Part shown: piece by piece, positions 23,988 to 33,003 of the stretch | Layout of the letters: each line of letters starts with the position of its first letter | How positions within the stretch are numbered: the stretch's first letter is position 1 | NCBI GenBank assembly: GCA_050330955.1 | Contig: JBHJHJ010000012.1 | Coordinates: forward strand, 1-43,654 | Source of the DNA: JBCCAG01 sp050330955 | GTDB lineage: Bacteria > Cyanobacteriota > Cyanobacteriia > CAKZMO01 | DNA length: 43,654 nucleotides | Direction of reading: 5' to 3' | The notes under the pieces: model-generated | What the model saw: only the letters and a program-made list of their open reading frames with translations | Database searches by the model: none | What the model was told of the DNA's origin: nothing | Program-made: the position numbers and the translations under genes

Positions 23988-24781
23988 TAGGAAGACGGAG
24001 GAAACTGCCGTTGGCGGACGTCGCCGGAAAAATCTTGCACCGCTTGGGTGATGACGCCTTGCAGGTCGGCGTAGGATTTGGCGAAGGGAGGCTGCCATTC
24101 CGAAAGACCGAGCACGTCGGCGGTGACCAACACCTGACCGTCGCAGTACGGCCCCGCTCCAATGCCAATGGTGGGGATTTCCAGCGTCTGGGTGACGCGC
24201 TGGGCCAAGTCGGATGGAATATGCTCCAAGATGAGGGCAAAGGCTCCGGCCTCTTGGAGGGCGATCGCTTGAGCTACTAGGGCGTCTTGATCCTCCGGCA
24301 ATTTGCCCTGCTTGCGGAAGCCACCGAGCTGGTGAATCGACTGGGGGGTCAGCCCCAAGTGGCCCATGACCGGGATGCCTACCTGCACTAGATGGGCCAC
24401 GGTCTCGATTAGCCTAGGATAGCCCCCCTCTAGCTTCACGGCCTGGGCCCCGGCTTCTTTGAGGGCCCGACCGGCGGCTAAAGTGGCCTGCTCTAGGCTG
24501 GCTTGGTAACTCAAAAACGGCAGGTCAAACACCAGCAGCGATCGCTTCACCCCCCGGCGGACGGCCCTGGCGTGGTGCAGCATCTCGTTCAGCGTTAGGG
24601 GCAGCGTCGTCTCGTGTCCTAGGGTCACCATCCCCAGGCTGTCCCCCACCAAAATAACGTCGACGTCAGCCTCATCCAGCAGTCGGGCTGTGGGATAATC
24701 GGCAGCGGTCAAAACCACAATCGGGGTTCCGTCACGTTTGTACTGAATGAGCTGCTGAGCGGTTCTCACGGGACCCCGCAC
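23987..24781 (-). CDS. panB: PanB, 3-methyl-2-oxobutanoate hydroxymethyltransferase
   Basis: The enzyme makes ketopantoate for pantothenate and coenzyme A. It is 264 residues long, with VDVILVGDSLGMVTLGHETT (metal and substrate site), LPFLSYQASLEQA, AVKLEGGYPRLIETVAHL, VMGHLGLTPQSIHQLGGF and IPTIGIGAGPYCDGQVLV. The stop overlaps the cbiC start by one base (TAATG), which suggests translational coupling, although the two pathways are unrelated. Confidence 0.96.
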   Translation of the reverse strand: MRGPVRTAQQLIQYKRDGTPIVVLTAADYPTARLLDEADVDVILVGDSLGMVTLGHETTLPLTLNEMLHHARAVRRGVKRSLLVFDLPFLSYQASLEQATLAAGRALKEAGAQAVKLEGGYPRLIETVAHLVQVGIPVMGHLGLTPQSIHQLGGFRKQGKLPEDQDALVAQAIALQEAGAFALILEHIPSDLAQRVTQTLEIPTIGIGAGPYCDGQVLVTADVLGLSEWQPPFAKSYADLQGVITQAVQDFSGDVRQRQFPPSS

Positions 24782-24850
24782 TCCTGTACTAATGGGTTGA
24801 ACTAAGATCCTAGCAGGCCTGGGTTAGCAGGCCCAGGTCAAACCGCAGCC

Positions 24851-25804
24851 CTAGAGCACGTCAGCCCGCAGCCGCGCTAGCGCCACCGTTAGGAGTTTGC
24901 GCACCCCTGGCACATAGGCCCGCTTTGTGAACACGTCGTACTGGTTGCGCTCGATTTCATCTAAAATTTGCCGGTACAGCATCAGCGCCGTCCACACGGG
25001 CCAGCGGGCATCGGAGCTGAGTCGGCGGATACCGCTCTCCGCCTCGGCATAGAATTTGCGGGCGCGCTGAATCTGAAACCGCATTAGCTCTTTCCAACGC
25101 TCATCATTGACGCCGTTGATCAGGTCAGCCTCTGTGTAGTTGAAGAGGGACAGGTCTTCCAGCGGCAGATAAATTCGCCCCCGCCGTGCGTCTTCCCCCA
25201 CGTCCCGCAAAATATTGGTGAGCTGGTTGGCAATGCCGAGGGCGATCGCCTCCGGTTCGGGGTTGCTGTTGGGGCTGTCCTGATACCACGGCGTGGTCTT
25301 TTGACTCAGATCTGCCCCCATGACGCTGTTAGACATCAGCCCCACGGTGCCCGCCACGCGGTAGCAGTAGAGGTTCAGCTCTTCAAAGGTTTCATAGCGG
25401 CTGCGGTAGAGATCCATGCGCTGTCCCGCAATCATATCCCGAAAGGGCTGAATATCGATGGGGAAGCGCTGCAGGGTGTCGACTAAGGCCACGTCAGGAT
25501 CGTCCAAGGGCTGGCCTGAAAAGATAGATTCGAGCTGCGCCTCCCACTGGTCCAACGTTTCGGGCGTGGTTGTTGCGGCTTCTGGCCCGTCTACCAGCTC
25601 GTCAGTGCGGCGGCACCAGACGTAAATTGCCCAGATGGCCCGTCGCTTCGCCTCAGGCATGAGCAGCGTGCCTAGATAGAACGTCTTTGAGTATTTAGCC
25701 GTGACCTGTCGGCAAAACTCGTAAGCATCCTCCAGTGGGGCCAATGTAGTCATGGAGATAGGCTTAGGCAGTTGCAGCATTGCGTTGCGGGGAGATTCAG
25801 ACAT
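24851..25804 (-). CDS. crtB: CrtB, 15-cis-phytoene synthase
   Basis: CrtB joins two geranylgeranyl diphosphates to phytoene, the first carotenoid-specific step. The 317-residue protein has both aspartate-rich sites (YVWCRRTDELVDGPEA and TNILRDVGEDARRGRIYLP) and the KYSKTFYLGTLLMPEAKRRA motif. It follows the desaturase gene on the same strand with a 124-bp gap. In cyanobacteria these two genes are usually neighbours. Confidence 0.97.
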   Translation of the reverse strand: MSESPRNAMLQLPKPISMTTLAPLEDAYEFCRQVTAKYSKTFYLGTLLMPEAKRRAIWAIYVWCRRTDELVDGPEAATTTPETLDQWEAQLESIFSGQPLDDPDVALVDTLQRFPIDIQPFRDMIAGQRMDLYRSRYETFEELNLYCYRVAGTVGLMSNSVMGADLSQKTTPWYQDSPNSNPEPEAIALGIANQLTNILRDVGEDARRGRIYLPLEDLSLFNYTEADLINGVNDERWKELMRFQIQRARKFYAEAESGIRRLSSDARWPVWTALMLYRQILDEIERNQYDVFTKRAYVPGVRKLLTVALARLRADVL

Positions 25805-25858
25805 TACAGCAAGCAGCGAATTGCTCCAACAGGTTTACAGCGAGTTCGCACCCACACG

Positions 25859-25890
25859 GCGATACCCAAGACGTTCGGCTTGGGTATCGC
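25859..25890. terminator. Perfect 12-bp-stem hairpin between pds and crtB
   Basis: GCGATACCCAAG (25859-25870) pairs fully with CTTGGGTATCGC (25879-25890) around an 8-base loop. No T-run follows, so it may be an attenuator, a processing site or a partial terminator that lowers crtB relative to the desaturase gene. Confidence 0.5.
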
Positions 25891-25928
25891 ATCGTATCCA
25901 TCAGGGATAACCCTTGCCAAGATCGCCG

Positions 25929-27344
25929 TCAAGCGATCGCTGCCTCTGTTTGAGCCAGGTTATCAACAGCAGCATTGGCGCGGCTAATAGCCTGCGCTGT
26001 CAGCTTACCAGAAAGTACGGCTCCCTCCATGCTCGCGAGGTAGCGCTGCATGGTGTAATCTCCCGTTAAGAAGAAGTTAGGGATGGGGGTGACCTGGCTA
26101 GGCCGGTTCTGCTGACGCCCTGGGGTCGCTTTATAAACTGAGCGCGGCGTTTTGACGACTTTATACTTTAGCAGAGTCGCGGGGTCGTCGGTGCCGAAAT
26201 GCGCTGGAAATAGGGTCTTTAGCTCGTCCAGGGTGGCCGCCACAATGTCTTCATCAGACCGCTGGATCCAGTCGTGGGCAGGAGCTAATACCAGCTCTAG
26301 CATGGAGCGATCGGGGTTCTCGTATTCACGGCAGGTGTTGCTCATGTCGGCATAGACGCTGAGCAGGGGCGATCGCGAAAACAGCAGGTGATCGATGTCG
26401 GTGAGCTTGCAGTCAAACCACAGATGAATATTGATCACCGGCACCCCTTCTAACCCGCCCAGCTGCTGGAAGTAGTCCATCTGACGCCAGGGCTCCGGGA
26501 GCATGGTTTTGAGCGGATCAACAGACATGGCGGAGACGTAGGCATCGGCGGTAACGGTGTAATCTGCATCACCATTTTGACCCCGCATTAAGAAGCCGCG
26601 TACGGAGCCGTCTTCGTTAAGCAAAAACTGCTTTAGCGAAGAACTTAAGTGAATCTCGCCACCTCGCTCGGTGATGTAGTCCGCCAAGGGATCACACAGC
26701 CGCTCGGTGGGGGAGCCATCGAGAAAGGCCATCTTAGACCCGTTCTTCTCTTGAAGGAACCGGTTCATTGCCGTGAGAATCACCGTAGATGAAATATCAT
26801 CTGGGCCAATGAAGTTGAGAGACTTGGTCATGGCAATGAACACCTCATCGTTGACCCGTTCCGGAATCTTGTGCTTCTGCAGCCACTCAGTCCAGGAGTA
26901 CTGGTCCATTTCCTCGACATAGGCCTGACCCCGCACCATCACCGGCAGTAGCCCCACGCCAAAGCGAATCTTTTCTCCCCAGGTGAGCATGTCATTGTTA
27001 CCCAGGATTGCGGCGACACCGTTCCAGGGGGCTGGGATATCAGGAAAATCAAACCGGGAGTAAGTACCAGGAGCGCTGGGCTGGTTGAAGATCATGCTGT
27101 GCTCTTTCCACTGCAGCCGATCTTCGATTCCTAGCTCGGCAAAGAGCTGCAGCATATTGGGATAGGCCCCGAAGAAAATATGCAGTCCAGTCTCGTACCA
27201 GTCTCCGTCTTCATCTTTCCAGGCGGCCACCTTGCCGCCCAAGACGTCCTGGCGCTCTAGCAGAATCGGTGTGTGCCCCGCATCGGTGAGATACTTGGCA
27301 CAGGATAGCCCCGCTAATCCACCGCCAGCGATTGCAACTCGCAT
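25929..27344 (-). CDS. pds: 15-cis-phytoene desaturase (plant-type, CrtP/PDS)
   Basis: The enzyme converts phytoene to zeta-carotene using plastoquinone at the thylakoid membrane. The 471-residue protein has the FAD-binding N-terminus VAIAGGGLAGLSCAKYLTDA, GGKVAAWKDEDGDWYETGLH and IFFGAYPNMLQLFAEL. It ends with the conserved GDYTMQRYLASMEGAVLSGK motif. It matches the cyanobacterial and plant PDS family, not bacterial CrtI. AAGGA precedes the ATG and a TATAAT box lies 48 bp upstream. Confidence 0.97.
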   Translation of the reverse strand: MRVAIAGGGLAGLSCAKYLTDAGHTPILLERQDVLGGKVAAWKDEDGDWYETGLHIFFGAYPNMLQLFAELGIEDRLQWKEHSMIFNQPSAPGTYSRFDFPDIPAPWNGVAAILGNNDMLTWGEKIRFGVGLLPVMVRGQAYVEEMDQYSWTEWLQKHKIPERVNDEVFIAMTKSLNFIGPDDISSTVILTAMNRFLQEKNGSKMAFLDGSPTERLCDPLADYITERGGEIHLSSSLKQFLLNEDGSVRGFLMRGQNGDADYTVTADAYVSAMSVDPLKTMLPEPWRQMDYFQQLGGLEGVPVINIHLWFDCKLTDIDHLLFSRSPLLSVYADMSNTCREYENPDRSMLELVLAPAHDWIQRSDEDIVAATLDELKTLFPAHFGTDDPATLLKYKVVKTPRSVYKATPGRQQNRPSQVTPIPNFFLTGDYTMQRYLASMEGAVLSGKLTAQAISRANAAVDNLAQTEAAIA

Positions 27345-27391
27345 GTAGTGCTACTGTCCTTAAAGTTGTATCTATTGCTTTATTAGCCTAA

Positions 27392-27397
27392 ATTATA
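27392..27397 (-). promoter_or_regulatory. Probable -10 box of the phytoene desaturase promoter
   Basis: A perfect TATAAT on the minus strand, 48 bp before the ATG. No consensus -35 box is found at 16-18 bp, so an activator or weak -35 may be involved. Confidence 0.45.
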
Positions 27398-27471
27398 AAT
27401 CTTCTCGTTGCAATCCGTTACATTAGCCCCGCTTGGGAGTGTAGAGGTCAAAAGCGGGTAAGTAGAGCGCC

Positions 27472-27695
27472 GTAAGTAAACGTAGCTGTCAAGGGGAGCG
27501 CCCCCTGCGGGGGATATGTGTTTAGCGTCTTGGTATTACCCCCTCTAGCTCCCCCTTGCTAAGGGGGAGAACTCAGCTTCCCCCCTTAGCAAGGGGGGAT
27601 TGAGGGGGGGTGAAGCCGAAGCTTGGCAGGCTTTCCCACGCTCGCTAAACAGATACGGCGGGGGGCGCTCCCCTTTCGTTTGATTATGGCTGTGC
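27472..27695. repeat. Hairpin-forming dispersed repeat (MITE-like), copy 2
   Basis: The core at 27514-27656 is 143 bp, the same as copy 1, and inverted relative to it. Ends are ATATGTGTTTAGCG and CGCTAAACAGATAC. The inner palindrome arms read GCTAAGG/CCTTAGC where copy 1 has GGAAAGG/CCTTTCC, so both arms changed together. Homology with copy 1 continues outside the core (GTAAACGTAGCTGTCA on the left, CCCCTTTCGTTTGATTATGG on the right). Together with the duplication at 27786 it occupies the 490-bp gap between pds and the Uma2 gene, in which no gene is seen. Confidence 0.8.
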
Positions 27696-27785
27696 ACTTA
27701 GGAGAGGCGTATTGGGAGAGAAAATCTCTGACAGCAGATACAGCATTGTCCGTGCTGGTGATTGACCTAATCAATGCAAGTCTAT

Positions 27786-27825
27786 ACTAGGCATAAAGCC
27801 TCAGAACTAGGCATAAAGCCTCCGA
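27786..27825. repeat. 20-bp tandem duplication upstream of the Uma2 gene
   Basis: ACTAGGCATAAAGCCTCAGA is followed directly by a second copy with one difference (CCGA end). Each unit contains the small palindrome AGGC-ATAAA-GCCT. It ends seven bases before the Uma2 start codon, so it occupies the ribosome-binding region. Confidence 0.75.
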
Positions 27826-27832
27826 TTTTGCT

Positions 27833-28408
27833 ATGGTTGCCGCCCTTCCCACCACAGCGCTTCGCCGCATTACTACGACTGAGTACCACCGCATGGCTGA
27901 GGTGGGTATTCTGACTGCGGATGAGCAAGTTGAGCTAATTGCCGGACAGGTTATTCAGAAGATGCCAAAAGGTCCTGCCCATAGCGCTTTATGCAAACGC
28001 ATTGAGAAATTGCTGGAGCAGCGGCTGGGGGAGCAGGTTTTAGTAAGGCTGCAAGATCCGGTTCAGCTTGACGCATATTCAGAGCCGGAACCGGATATCG
28101 CGGTTGTGCGGCCTAACGCTAGCTTTTATGCCGCCCATCACCCCATTCCCAATGAGATTTACTTAATTATTGAGATTGCAGATACGACGCTCAATCGTGA
28201 TTTGGGCGCTAAGGCAGAGCTCTATGGGTTGGCGGGCATTGAGGATTACTGGGTCCTTAGTGTCGCAACAGAGCAACTGCATATATTCAGGGAACCTGGT
28301 AAACAGGGCTATGAGCGGCAGCTTATTTTGAAGGGGCAGCAGGCGATCGCACCTTTGACGTTTCCGAACTGTGTTTTGACGGTGCAGGAGTGCTTTGGGG
28401 CCTTGTAG
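27833..28408 (+). CDS. Uma2-family (DUF820) putative endonuclease
   Basis: The 191-residue protein has the PD-(D/E)XK-like fold signature of the Uma2 family, which is greatly expanded in cyanobacteria: EQVELIAGQVIQKMPKGPAH, the acidic core DAYSEPEPDIAVV, and IYLIIEIADTTLNRDLGAKA with a conserved Glu and a later Lys. Whether these proteins cut DNA in vivo is not settled. The family often sits near repeats, as here. Confidence 0.9.
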   Translation: MVAALPTTALRRITTTEYHRMAEVGILTADEQVELIAGQVIQKMPKGPAHSALCKRIEKLLEQRLGEQVLVRLQDPVQLDAYSEPEPDIAVVRPNASFYAAHHPIPNEIYLIIEIADTTLNRDLGAKAELYGLAGIEDYWVLSVATEQLHIFREPGKQGYERQLILKGQQAIAPLTFPNCVLTVQECFGAL

Positions 28409-28564
28409 GTGACCTCCGTACCCTGGTCGGCAGCGGAAGAGCAGGTCGCAAAAGCCGTGATGGGTAAACAGCATACCCGTTCAAGCTATGGCAGGCTCCA
28501 TCGGCATATTAGAACTTTGGGTACGCTCAACCTGCTGACAACAGAACCGAACGAGTCACGACCA

Positions 28565-28834
28565 ATGACGAATGGATCGACCCGCATTGAACAGCTAGAA
28601 GCCTTCGCGCAGACGATCCTGCTGGCGATTGACCAACTCAGGCAGCGGCAGGAGGCATCATTTAGGGAATTTCAAGCGAGTCGAGACGCCTTTGAGCAAC
28701 AATTTGAGCAGCAAACTGCCGCTACCGACAGGAAAATCGCAGCGAACGCTGAACAAATCGCGGCGAATACGGCTGGATTGATTGAACTGCGAGGCATCTT
28801 GGCAGACTATTTGAGGAGCCGTACTGATGCATAG
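28565..28834 (+). CDS. Small coiled-coil protein
   Basis: The frame is open from 28409, but the first 52 codons look non-coding. ATG 28565 gives 89 residues: MTNGSTRIEQLEAFAQTILL, then a long Gln/Glu/Ala-rich heptad region (LRQRQEASFREFQASRDAFEQ, IAANAEQIAANTAGLIELRG). Short coiled-coil proteins of this type often follow Uma2 genes in cyanobacteria. A role as partner or antitoxin-like subunit is conjecture. Confidence 0.65.
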   Translation: MTNGSTRIEQLEAFAQTILLAIDQLRQRQEASFREFQASRDAFEQQFEQQTAATDRKIAANAEQIAANTAGLIELRGILADYLRSRTDA

Positions 28835-28920
28835 CTTGATTAGGTTACGTAGCGCTCCAACCCAGCCTACGGTCCTTTTAGGCAATGCCATAATGGCTGT
28901 AACTACGTCGGCTCCTTGCC

Positions 28921-29222
28921 ATGACTCTCACTCGCTATAAATGGACTCTCGATCGCTATCACGACGCCATCAGCGCTGGCCTGTTTGACGACCAGCCTGT
29001 CGAGCTGTTGAACGGAGACATTGTCCTCATGGCCCCTGAACGGGAAGCCCAAGCCTGTTATAGCAGCGACAGCGCCGAATACCTGCGGCAGCGATTTGGC
29101 TGATTGAATACTCAAACACGACCTTGCGCAGCTACCACAGCGAGCTGACGCTGACGTCAGGGACGACTTCGCCGCTAGCATTTCCGGAAATCGTGGTAGA
29201 GGTAGGGCGGTTATTTAGCTGA
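28921..29222 (+). pseudogene. Decayed Uma2-family gene
   Basis: The first 60 codons (TRYKWTLDRYHDAISAGLFD, PVELLNGDIVLMAPE, YSSDSAEYLRQRFG) are a normal Uma2 N-terminus ending at TGA 29101. In the next frame, from 29100, the sequence LIEYSNTTL and then LTSGTTSPLAFPEIVVEVGR matches the later part of the family and stops at 29220-29222. The central region with the acidic catalytic core (about 55 residues) and the segment after NTTL are missing. So at least two deletions have occurred. Confidence 0.8.
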
Positions 29223-29239
29223 CAGGAAGGGAGCACACC

Positions 29240-30430
29240 ATGACCACGCTTAGCCTATGCATGATTGTCAAAAACGAGGCCGAGCGGTTGGCAACCTGCC
29301 TTAAGAGTGCTCAGCCCATCGTCGCCGAAATCGTCGTTGTGGATACGGGCTCAACCGACGCCACTGCCGAAATCGCCCAGCAATTTGGCGCGAGCATCCA
29401 CCACACCCCCTGGAACCAAGACTTTGCCGCCCCGCGCAACCTGTCAATACAGCAGGCCACCCAAGACTGGATTCTAGTGCTCGACGCCGATGAGTACCTT
29501 ACCCCGGCGGCGATCGCCCAAATCCCGGCAGCCATCGAGCCCGAAGACCGGCTGGTGGTTAACTTGGTGCGGCAAGAGATCGGCGCCGCCCAATCCCCCT
29601 ACTCCCTGGTATCGCGGCTGTTTCGGCGCCACGACGCCATTCGCTTCAGTCGCCCCTACCACGCCATGATCGACGACAGCGTGGATGCCTTGGTCGCCAA
29701 AGAGCCCCACTGGCAGATCGTTCACCTGTCTAAAACCGCCATCGCCCACGACGGTTACCAGGCCGACGCCATTGCCCGGCTCAACAAGCTAGAGCGGGCC
29801 CAGCAAGTTATGGAGGCCTTTCAGGAAGCCCACCCGGCGGATGCCTACGTCTGCGCCAAGCTTGGGGGACTCTACATTCAGACCGGGCAGCTTGAGCGCG
29901 GCGTAAACCTGCTTAAGCACAGCCTTAAACTGAACCCAAGTCCTGCTGAAGCTTACGAAATTTACTACCACCTGGGCATTGGCTACCGGCAGCAGCAGCG
30001 CACGGCAGAGGCCGTCGAGGCTTACAACAAAGCGATCGCTCAGCCGGTTCATCCCTTGATCAAAATCGGCGCCTGGCTCAACTTAGGCTCCCTATACCAG
30101 GCCCAGGGAAACCTAGAAGGCGCCGTTGACCAGTACAAGGCCCTGCTCCAGGCCGACCCCAGCTTCACCAAGGGCTACTACAACCTCGGGCTAACGCTGA
30201 AGCAGATGGGGCGGCTGCCTCAGGCGATCGCCGCCTACGAGCGGGCCGTGGCCCTGGCGCCTGAATTCGCCGATGCTCAACAAAATCTCGGGGTGGCGCT
30301 GTTGAGCTTGGGACTGATCGACGAGAGCCTCAAGGCGTTCCGTCGGGCGATCGCGATTCACCAGCGCCAGAACCCCAGCGAGGCTGAGCGGCTGCAGGAA
30401 ACTTTAAGCTCTATGGGCTGGACAGTTTAG
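29240..30430 (+). CDS. Family 2 glycosyltransferase with C-terminal TPR repeats
   Basis: The 396-residue protein has an N-terminal GT-A domain (LSLCMIVKNEAERLATCLKS, EIVVVDTGSTDATAEIAQQF, and the metal-site DADEY in WILVLDADEYL). From residue about 195 onward it has at least five TPR units (AYVCAKLGGLYIQTGQLERG, AWLNLGSLYQAQGNLEGAVD, GYYNLGLTLKQMGRLPQAIA). The TPR array may hold a protein acceptor, as in some protein glycosyltransferases. GGAAGGGAG before the ATG is a good ribosome-binding site. Donor and acceptor are not known. Confidence 0.9.
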   Translation: MTTLSLCMIVKNEAERLATCLKSAQPIVAEIVVVDTGSTDATAEIAQQFGASIHHTPWNQDFAAPRNLSIQQATQDWILVLDADEYLTPAAIAQIPAAIEPEDRLVVNLVRQEIGAAQSPYSLVSRLFRRHDAIRFSRPYHAMIDDSVDALVAKEPHWQIVHLSKTAIAHDGYQADAIARLNKLERAQQVMEAFQEAHPADAYVCAKLGGLYIQTGQLERGVNLLKHSLKLNPSPAEAYEIYYHLGIGYRQQQRTAEAVEAYNKAIAQPVHPLIKIGAWLNLGSLYQAQGNLEGAVDQYKALLQADPSFTKGYYNLGLTLKQMGRLPQAIAAYERAVALAPEFADAQQNLGVALLSLGLIDESLKAFRRAIAIHQRQNPSEAERLQETLSSMGWTV

Positions 30431-30450
30431 AAGGCCCCAAGTAAAGAAAT

Positions 30451-30750
30451 CTAAGAGATTCGAGCTTCCCCGACGGCTTCCTCACCTGACTTGACTACCA
30501 TCGTGTCAAACAGGCTCATGTCGGTGCCGTCAGGGAAGGAAACGTTAAAGGTGCCGCTGGTCTGAGGCAGGGTACCCAGGTCAACCGTGCGTTTGGACAG
30601 ATTGCCATTTATGGTCAGACAGGCCTGCAGGTCTCCTTCTGCATCGGTTTCAAAGTTCTGGAACGTGATTGTTCCGCCAACCCCCGCGATTACAGCGATT
30701 CCTAGATTACCTGTAGTTGTGTGACCGTTTTGGCCCGTAAACATGCTCAT
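30451..30750 (-). CDS. DM13-like single-domain small protein
   Basis: This is a 99-residue protein. The order of segments GTITFQNFETDAEGDLQACL, RTVDLGTLPQTSGTFNVSFP and DGTDMSLFDTMVVKSGEEAV follows the DM13 pattern (a beta-sandwich thought to take part in redox reactions): FxxFxTxxGxDLxxxL, then VDLGxLxxxxGxxxxxxPxGxDxSxFxxxVV. The conserved Cys that normally follows (VIWC) is replaced here by Lys, and there is no signal peptide or lipobox. The match is by eye only. No ribosome-binding site is clear. The gene is convergent with the glycosyltransferase gene. Confidence 0.6.
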   Translation of the reverse strand: MSMFTGQNGHTTTGNLGIAVIAGVGGTITFQNFETDAEGDLQACLTINGNLSKRTVDLGTLPQTSGTFNVSFPDGTDMSLFDTMVVKSGEEAVGEARIS

Positions 30751-30913
30751 AATTCAGTTGAAAATCAGTTTAGATATTGAGTGACTCAGTAGCTATGCTA
30801 CGCCATGGGATGTAGCATTAGCCCGATATCCCTTAACCCGATATGAATGGTCTCTGCTATATGCTAGGCAAAAAGCCCAGCCGTAAGCGCGCATTACGCT
30901 CGCAGGAGAGAGT

Positions 30914-33001
30914 ATGCCCAATCATCTCGCCACCGCTAAAAGCCTCTACTTGCGCAAGCATGCCGATAACCCCATCGACTGGTGGCCCTGGTGTGATGAA
31001 GCACTTACCCTAGCCCGATCACAAAACCGACCGATTTTTTTGTCCATCGGCTACTCGAGCTGTCACTGGTGCACCGTGATGGAAGGAGAGGCTTTCTCAG
31101 ATGAGGCGATCGCCGCCTACATGAACGCCAACTTTGTGCCCATTAAGGTTGACCGAGAAGAGCGTCCCGACCTCGACAGCATTTACATGCAGGCCCTGCA
31201 GATGATGGCGGGGCAAGGAGGCTGGCCGCTGAACGTGTTTTTGACCCCCAGCCGCGTCCCCTTCTACGGCGGCACCTATTTCCCGGTTGCGCCCCGTTAC
31301 GGGCGACCCGGTTTTTTAGAAGTGCTGCAGGCGATTCGCCGATTTTACGACAACGAGGCCGACGAGCTTCGGGAAATGACCAGTCAGATGATGACCCAGC
31401 TTCAACAGCTCAATCAGCTTTCAGTCCCCGATCCTGCCATTGCAGACCCTGCCGCTACCGGTTCAGCGCCTGTTCCGCCGCCAGAACAGCTTGCAACAGG
31501 CCTGGAGTATTGTGCAGGCGTGCTCTCCGCCAGTGGCCCTGGACCCAGATTTCCCATGATTCCCTACGCGGATGGGGCGCTGCGGGGGGTGCGCTTTGAG
31601 CGCGAGAGCCGCTACGACGCTGCGGCCCTGGTGCAGCAGCGCGGCCTTAACTTAGTGCTGGGGGGCATTTGCGACCATGTAGGGGGCGGGTTCCACCGCT
31701 ACACCGTCGACCCCACTTGGACGGTGCCCCACTTCGAGAAGATGCTCTACGACAATGGGCAGATTATGGAGTACTTGTCTAACTTGTGGAGTTTGGGGGA
31801 GGAAGAGCCAGCATACTGGGACGCCATTCAGGGAGCGGTCGCCTGGCTCCGCCGGGAGATGACCGCCCCCGAGGGCTATTTCTATGCCGCTCAAGATGCC
31901 GATAGTTTTATCAATCCAGAAGCTAGTGAACCGGAGGAGGGCGCATTTTACGTCTGGGACTACGCCGATTTGGCGGACTGGCTGAGTGAAGACGAGCTAG
32001 AGCAGCTCTCTAGGGCTTTTGACATTGCCCCAAGCGGAAACTTTGAAGGCCACATTGTGCTGCAGCGGCAGCGAGGCGGGGCGCTTGACCCATCCCTTCA
32101 ACCCATTCTCGACACTTTGTTTCGCCAGCGCTACGGGATAGATCCGGGCGAAGCTCAGTTTCCGCCAGCCCGCACGGCCCAGGAGGCCAAGTCGCAGACC
32201 TGGCCGGGTCGTATTCCCCCGGTTACAGATACCAAAATGATTGTGGCGTGGAACAGCTTGATGATATCGGGCCTCGCTCGGGCGGCAGCAGTGTTCAACC
32301 AGGCTGAATTTTATGAGCTGGCGGCCCAGGCGGCGCGGTTCATCTTAGATTGTCAGTGGCAAGACCAGCGCCTCTACCGCCTAAATTATGGTGGTGTTCC
32401 TAGCGTACCGGCTCAGGCTGAAGACTACGCCCTGCTGATTAAAGCGCTGCTGGACCTAGATCAAGCTGCCTTGGCGTTACACGAAGCTGCCGATTGGTCC
32501 GAAGCTGCCGATCGCGTCCAGCGGGAGTTTGACCAGCGGCTGTGGAGCGAAGCCGGAGGCTACTTCAACACGGCGGAGGACGTCAGCGACGATGTGCTAG
32601 TGCGGGAGCGCAGCTACAGCGATAGCGCTACCCCCTCGGCCAACGGCGTGGCGATCGCCAACCTAGTGCGGCTGTCCTTGCGACAGGAAAACCTAGACTA
32701 CCTAGACCAGGCCGAGCAGGCTCTGAGCGCCTTCGCCCCCGTGATGGCGCGATCGCCCCAGAGCTGTCCTAGCCTTTTCGTAGCGCTGGACTGGTATCAG
32801 AACCACACCCTGCTCAAGACTACGGCAGAGCAAGCGAAGGCAGCTATCGTGCAGTATGCGCCCGTGTTGGTGAGTCAGGTTGCATCTTTGCCGGAGGGGG
32901 CCGTTGGTCTGGTCTGCCAGGGGCTGAGCTGCCGAGAACCGGCCCAGTCCTTGGCGCAGTTGAGGCAGCAGATTACGGACAGTCAGCGGCGAAGCGGCTA
33001 G
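30914..33001 (+). CDS. YyaL-type thioredoxin-fold protein (DUF255, SPATA20-like)
   Basis: The 695-residue protein has an N-terminal thioredoxin-like domain (NPIDWWPWCDEALTLARSQN, FLSIGYSSCHWCTVMEGEAF with a CxxC) and GQGGWPLNVFLTPSRVPFYG. The rest is an (alpha/alpha)-barrel like that of N-acylglucosamine epimerases (CDHVGGGFHRYTVDPTWTVP, HFEKMLYDNGQIME, KMIVAWNSLMISGLARAA). The family is widespread from bacteria to mammals and its function is not settled. Length and motifs are complete. AGGAGAG precedes the ATG. Confidence 0.95.
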   Translation: MPNHLATAKSLYLRKHADNPIDWWPWCDEALTLARSQNRPIFLSIGYSSCHWCTVMEGEAFSDEAIAAYMNANFVPIKVDREERPDLDSIYMQALQMMAGQGGWPLNVFLTPSRVPFYGGTYFPVAPRYGRPGFLEVLQAIRRFYDNEADELREMTSQMMTQLQQLNQLSVPDPAIADPAATGSAPVPPPEQLATGLEYCAGVLSASGPGPRFPMIPYADGALRGVRFERESRYDAAALVQQRGLNLVLGGICDHVGGGFHRYTVDPTWTVPHFEKMLYDNGQIMEYLSNLWSLGEEEPAYWDAIQGAVAWLRREMTAPEGYFYAAQDADSFINPEASEPEEGAFYVWDYADLADWLSEDELEQLSRAFDIAPSGNFEGHIVLQRQRGGALDPSLQPILDTLFRQRYGIDPGEAQFPPARTAQEAKSQTWPGRIPPVTDTKMIVAWNSLMISGLARAAAVFNQAEFYELAAQAARFILDCQWQDQRLYRLNYGGVPSVPAQAEDYALLIKALLDLDQAALALHEAADWSEAADRVQREFDQRLWSEAGGYFNTAEDVSDDVLVRERSYSDSATPSANGVAIANLVRLSLRQENLDYLDQAEQALSAFAPVMARSPQSCPSLFVALDWYQNHTLLKTTAEQAKAAIVQYAPVLVSQVASLPEGAVGLVCQGLSCREPAQSLAQLRQQITDSQRRSG

Positions 33002-33003
33002 GG

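Noticed and set aside
28886..28898. TGCCATAATGGCT, a near match to the locus palindrome
   Set aside because: The last base breaks the consensus and it lies only 22 bp before a Uma2 pseudogene, unlike the 85-99 bp spacing of the other sites.
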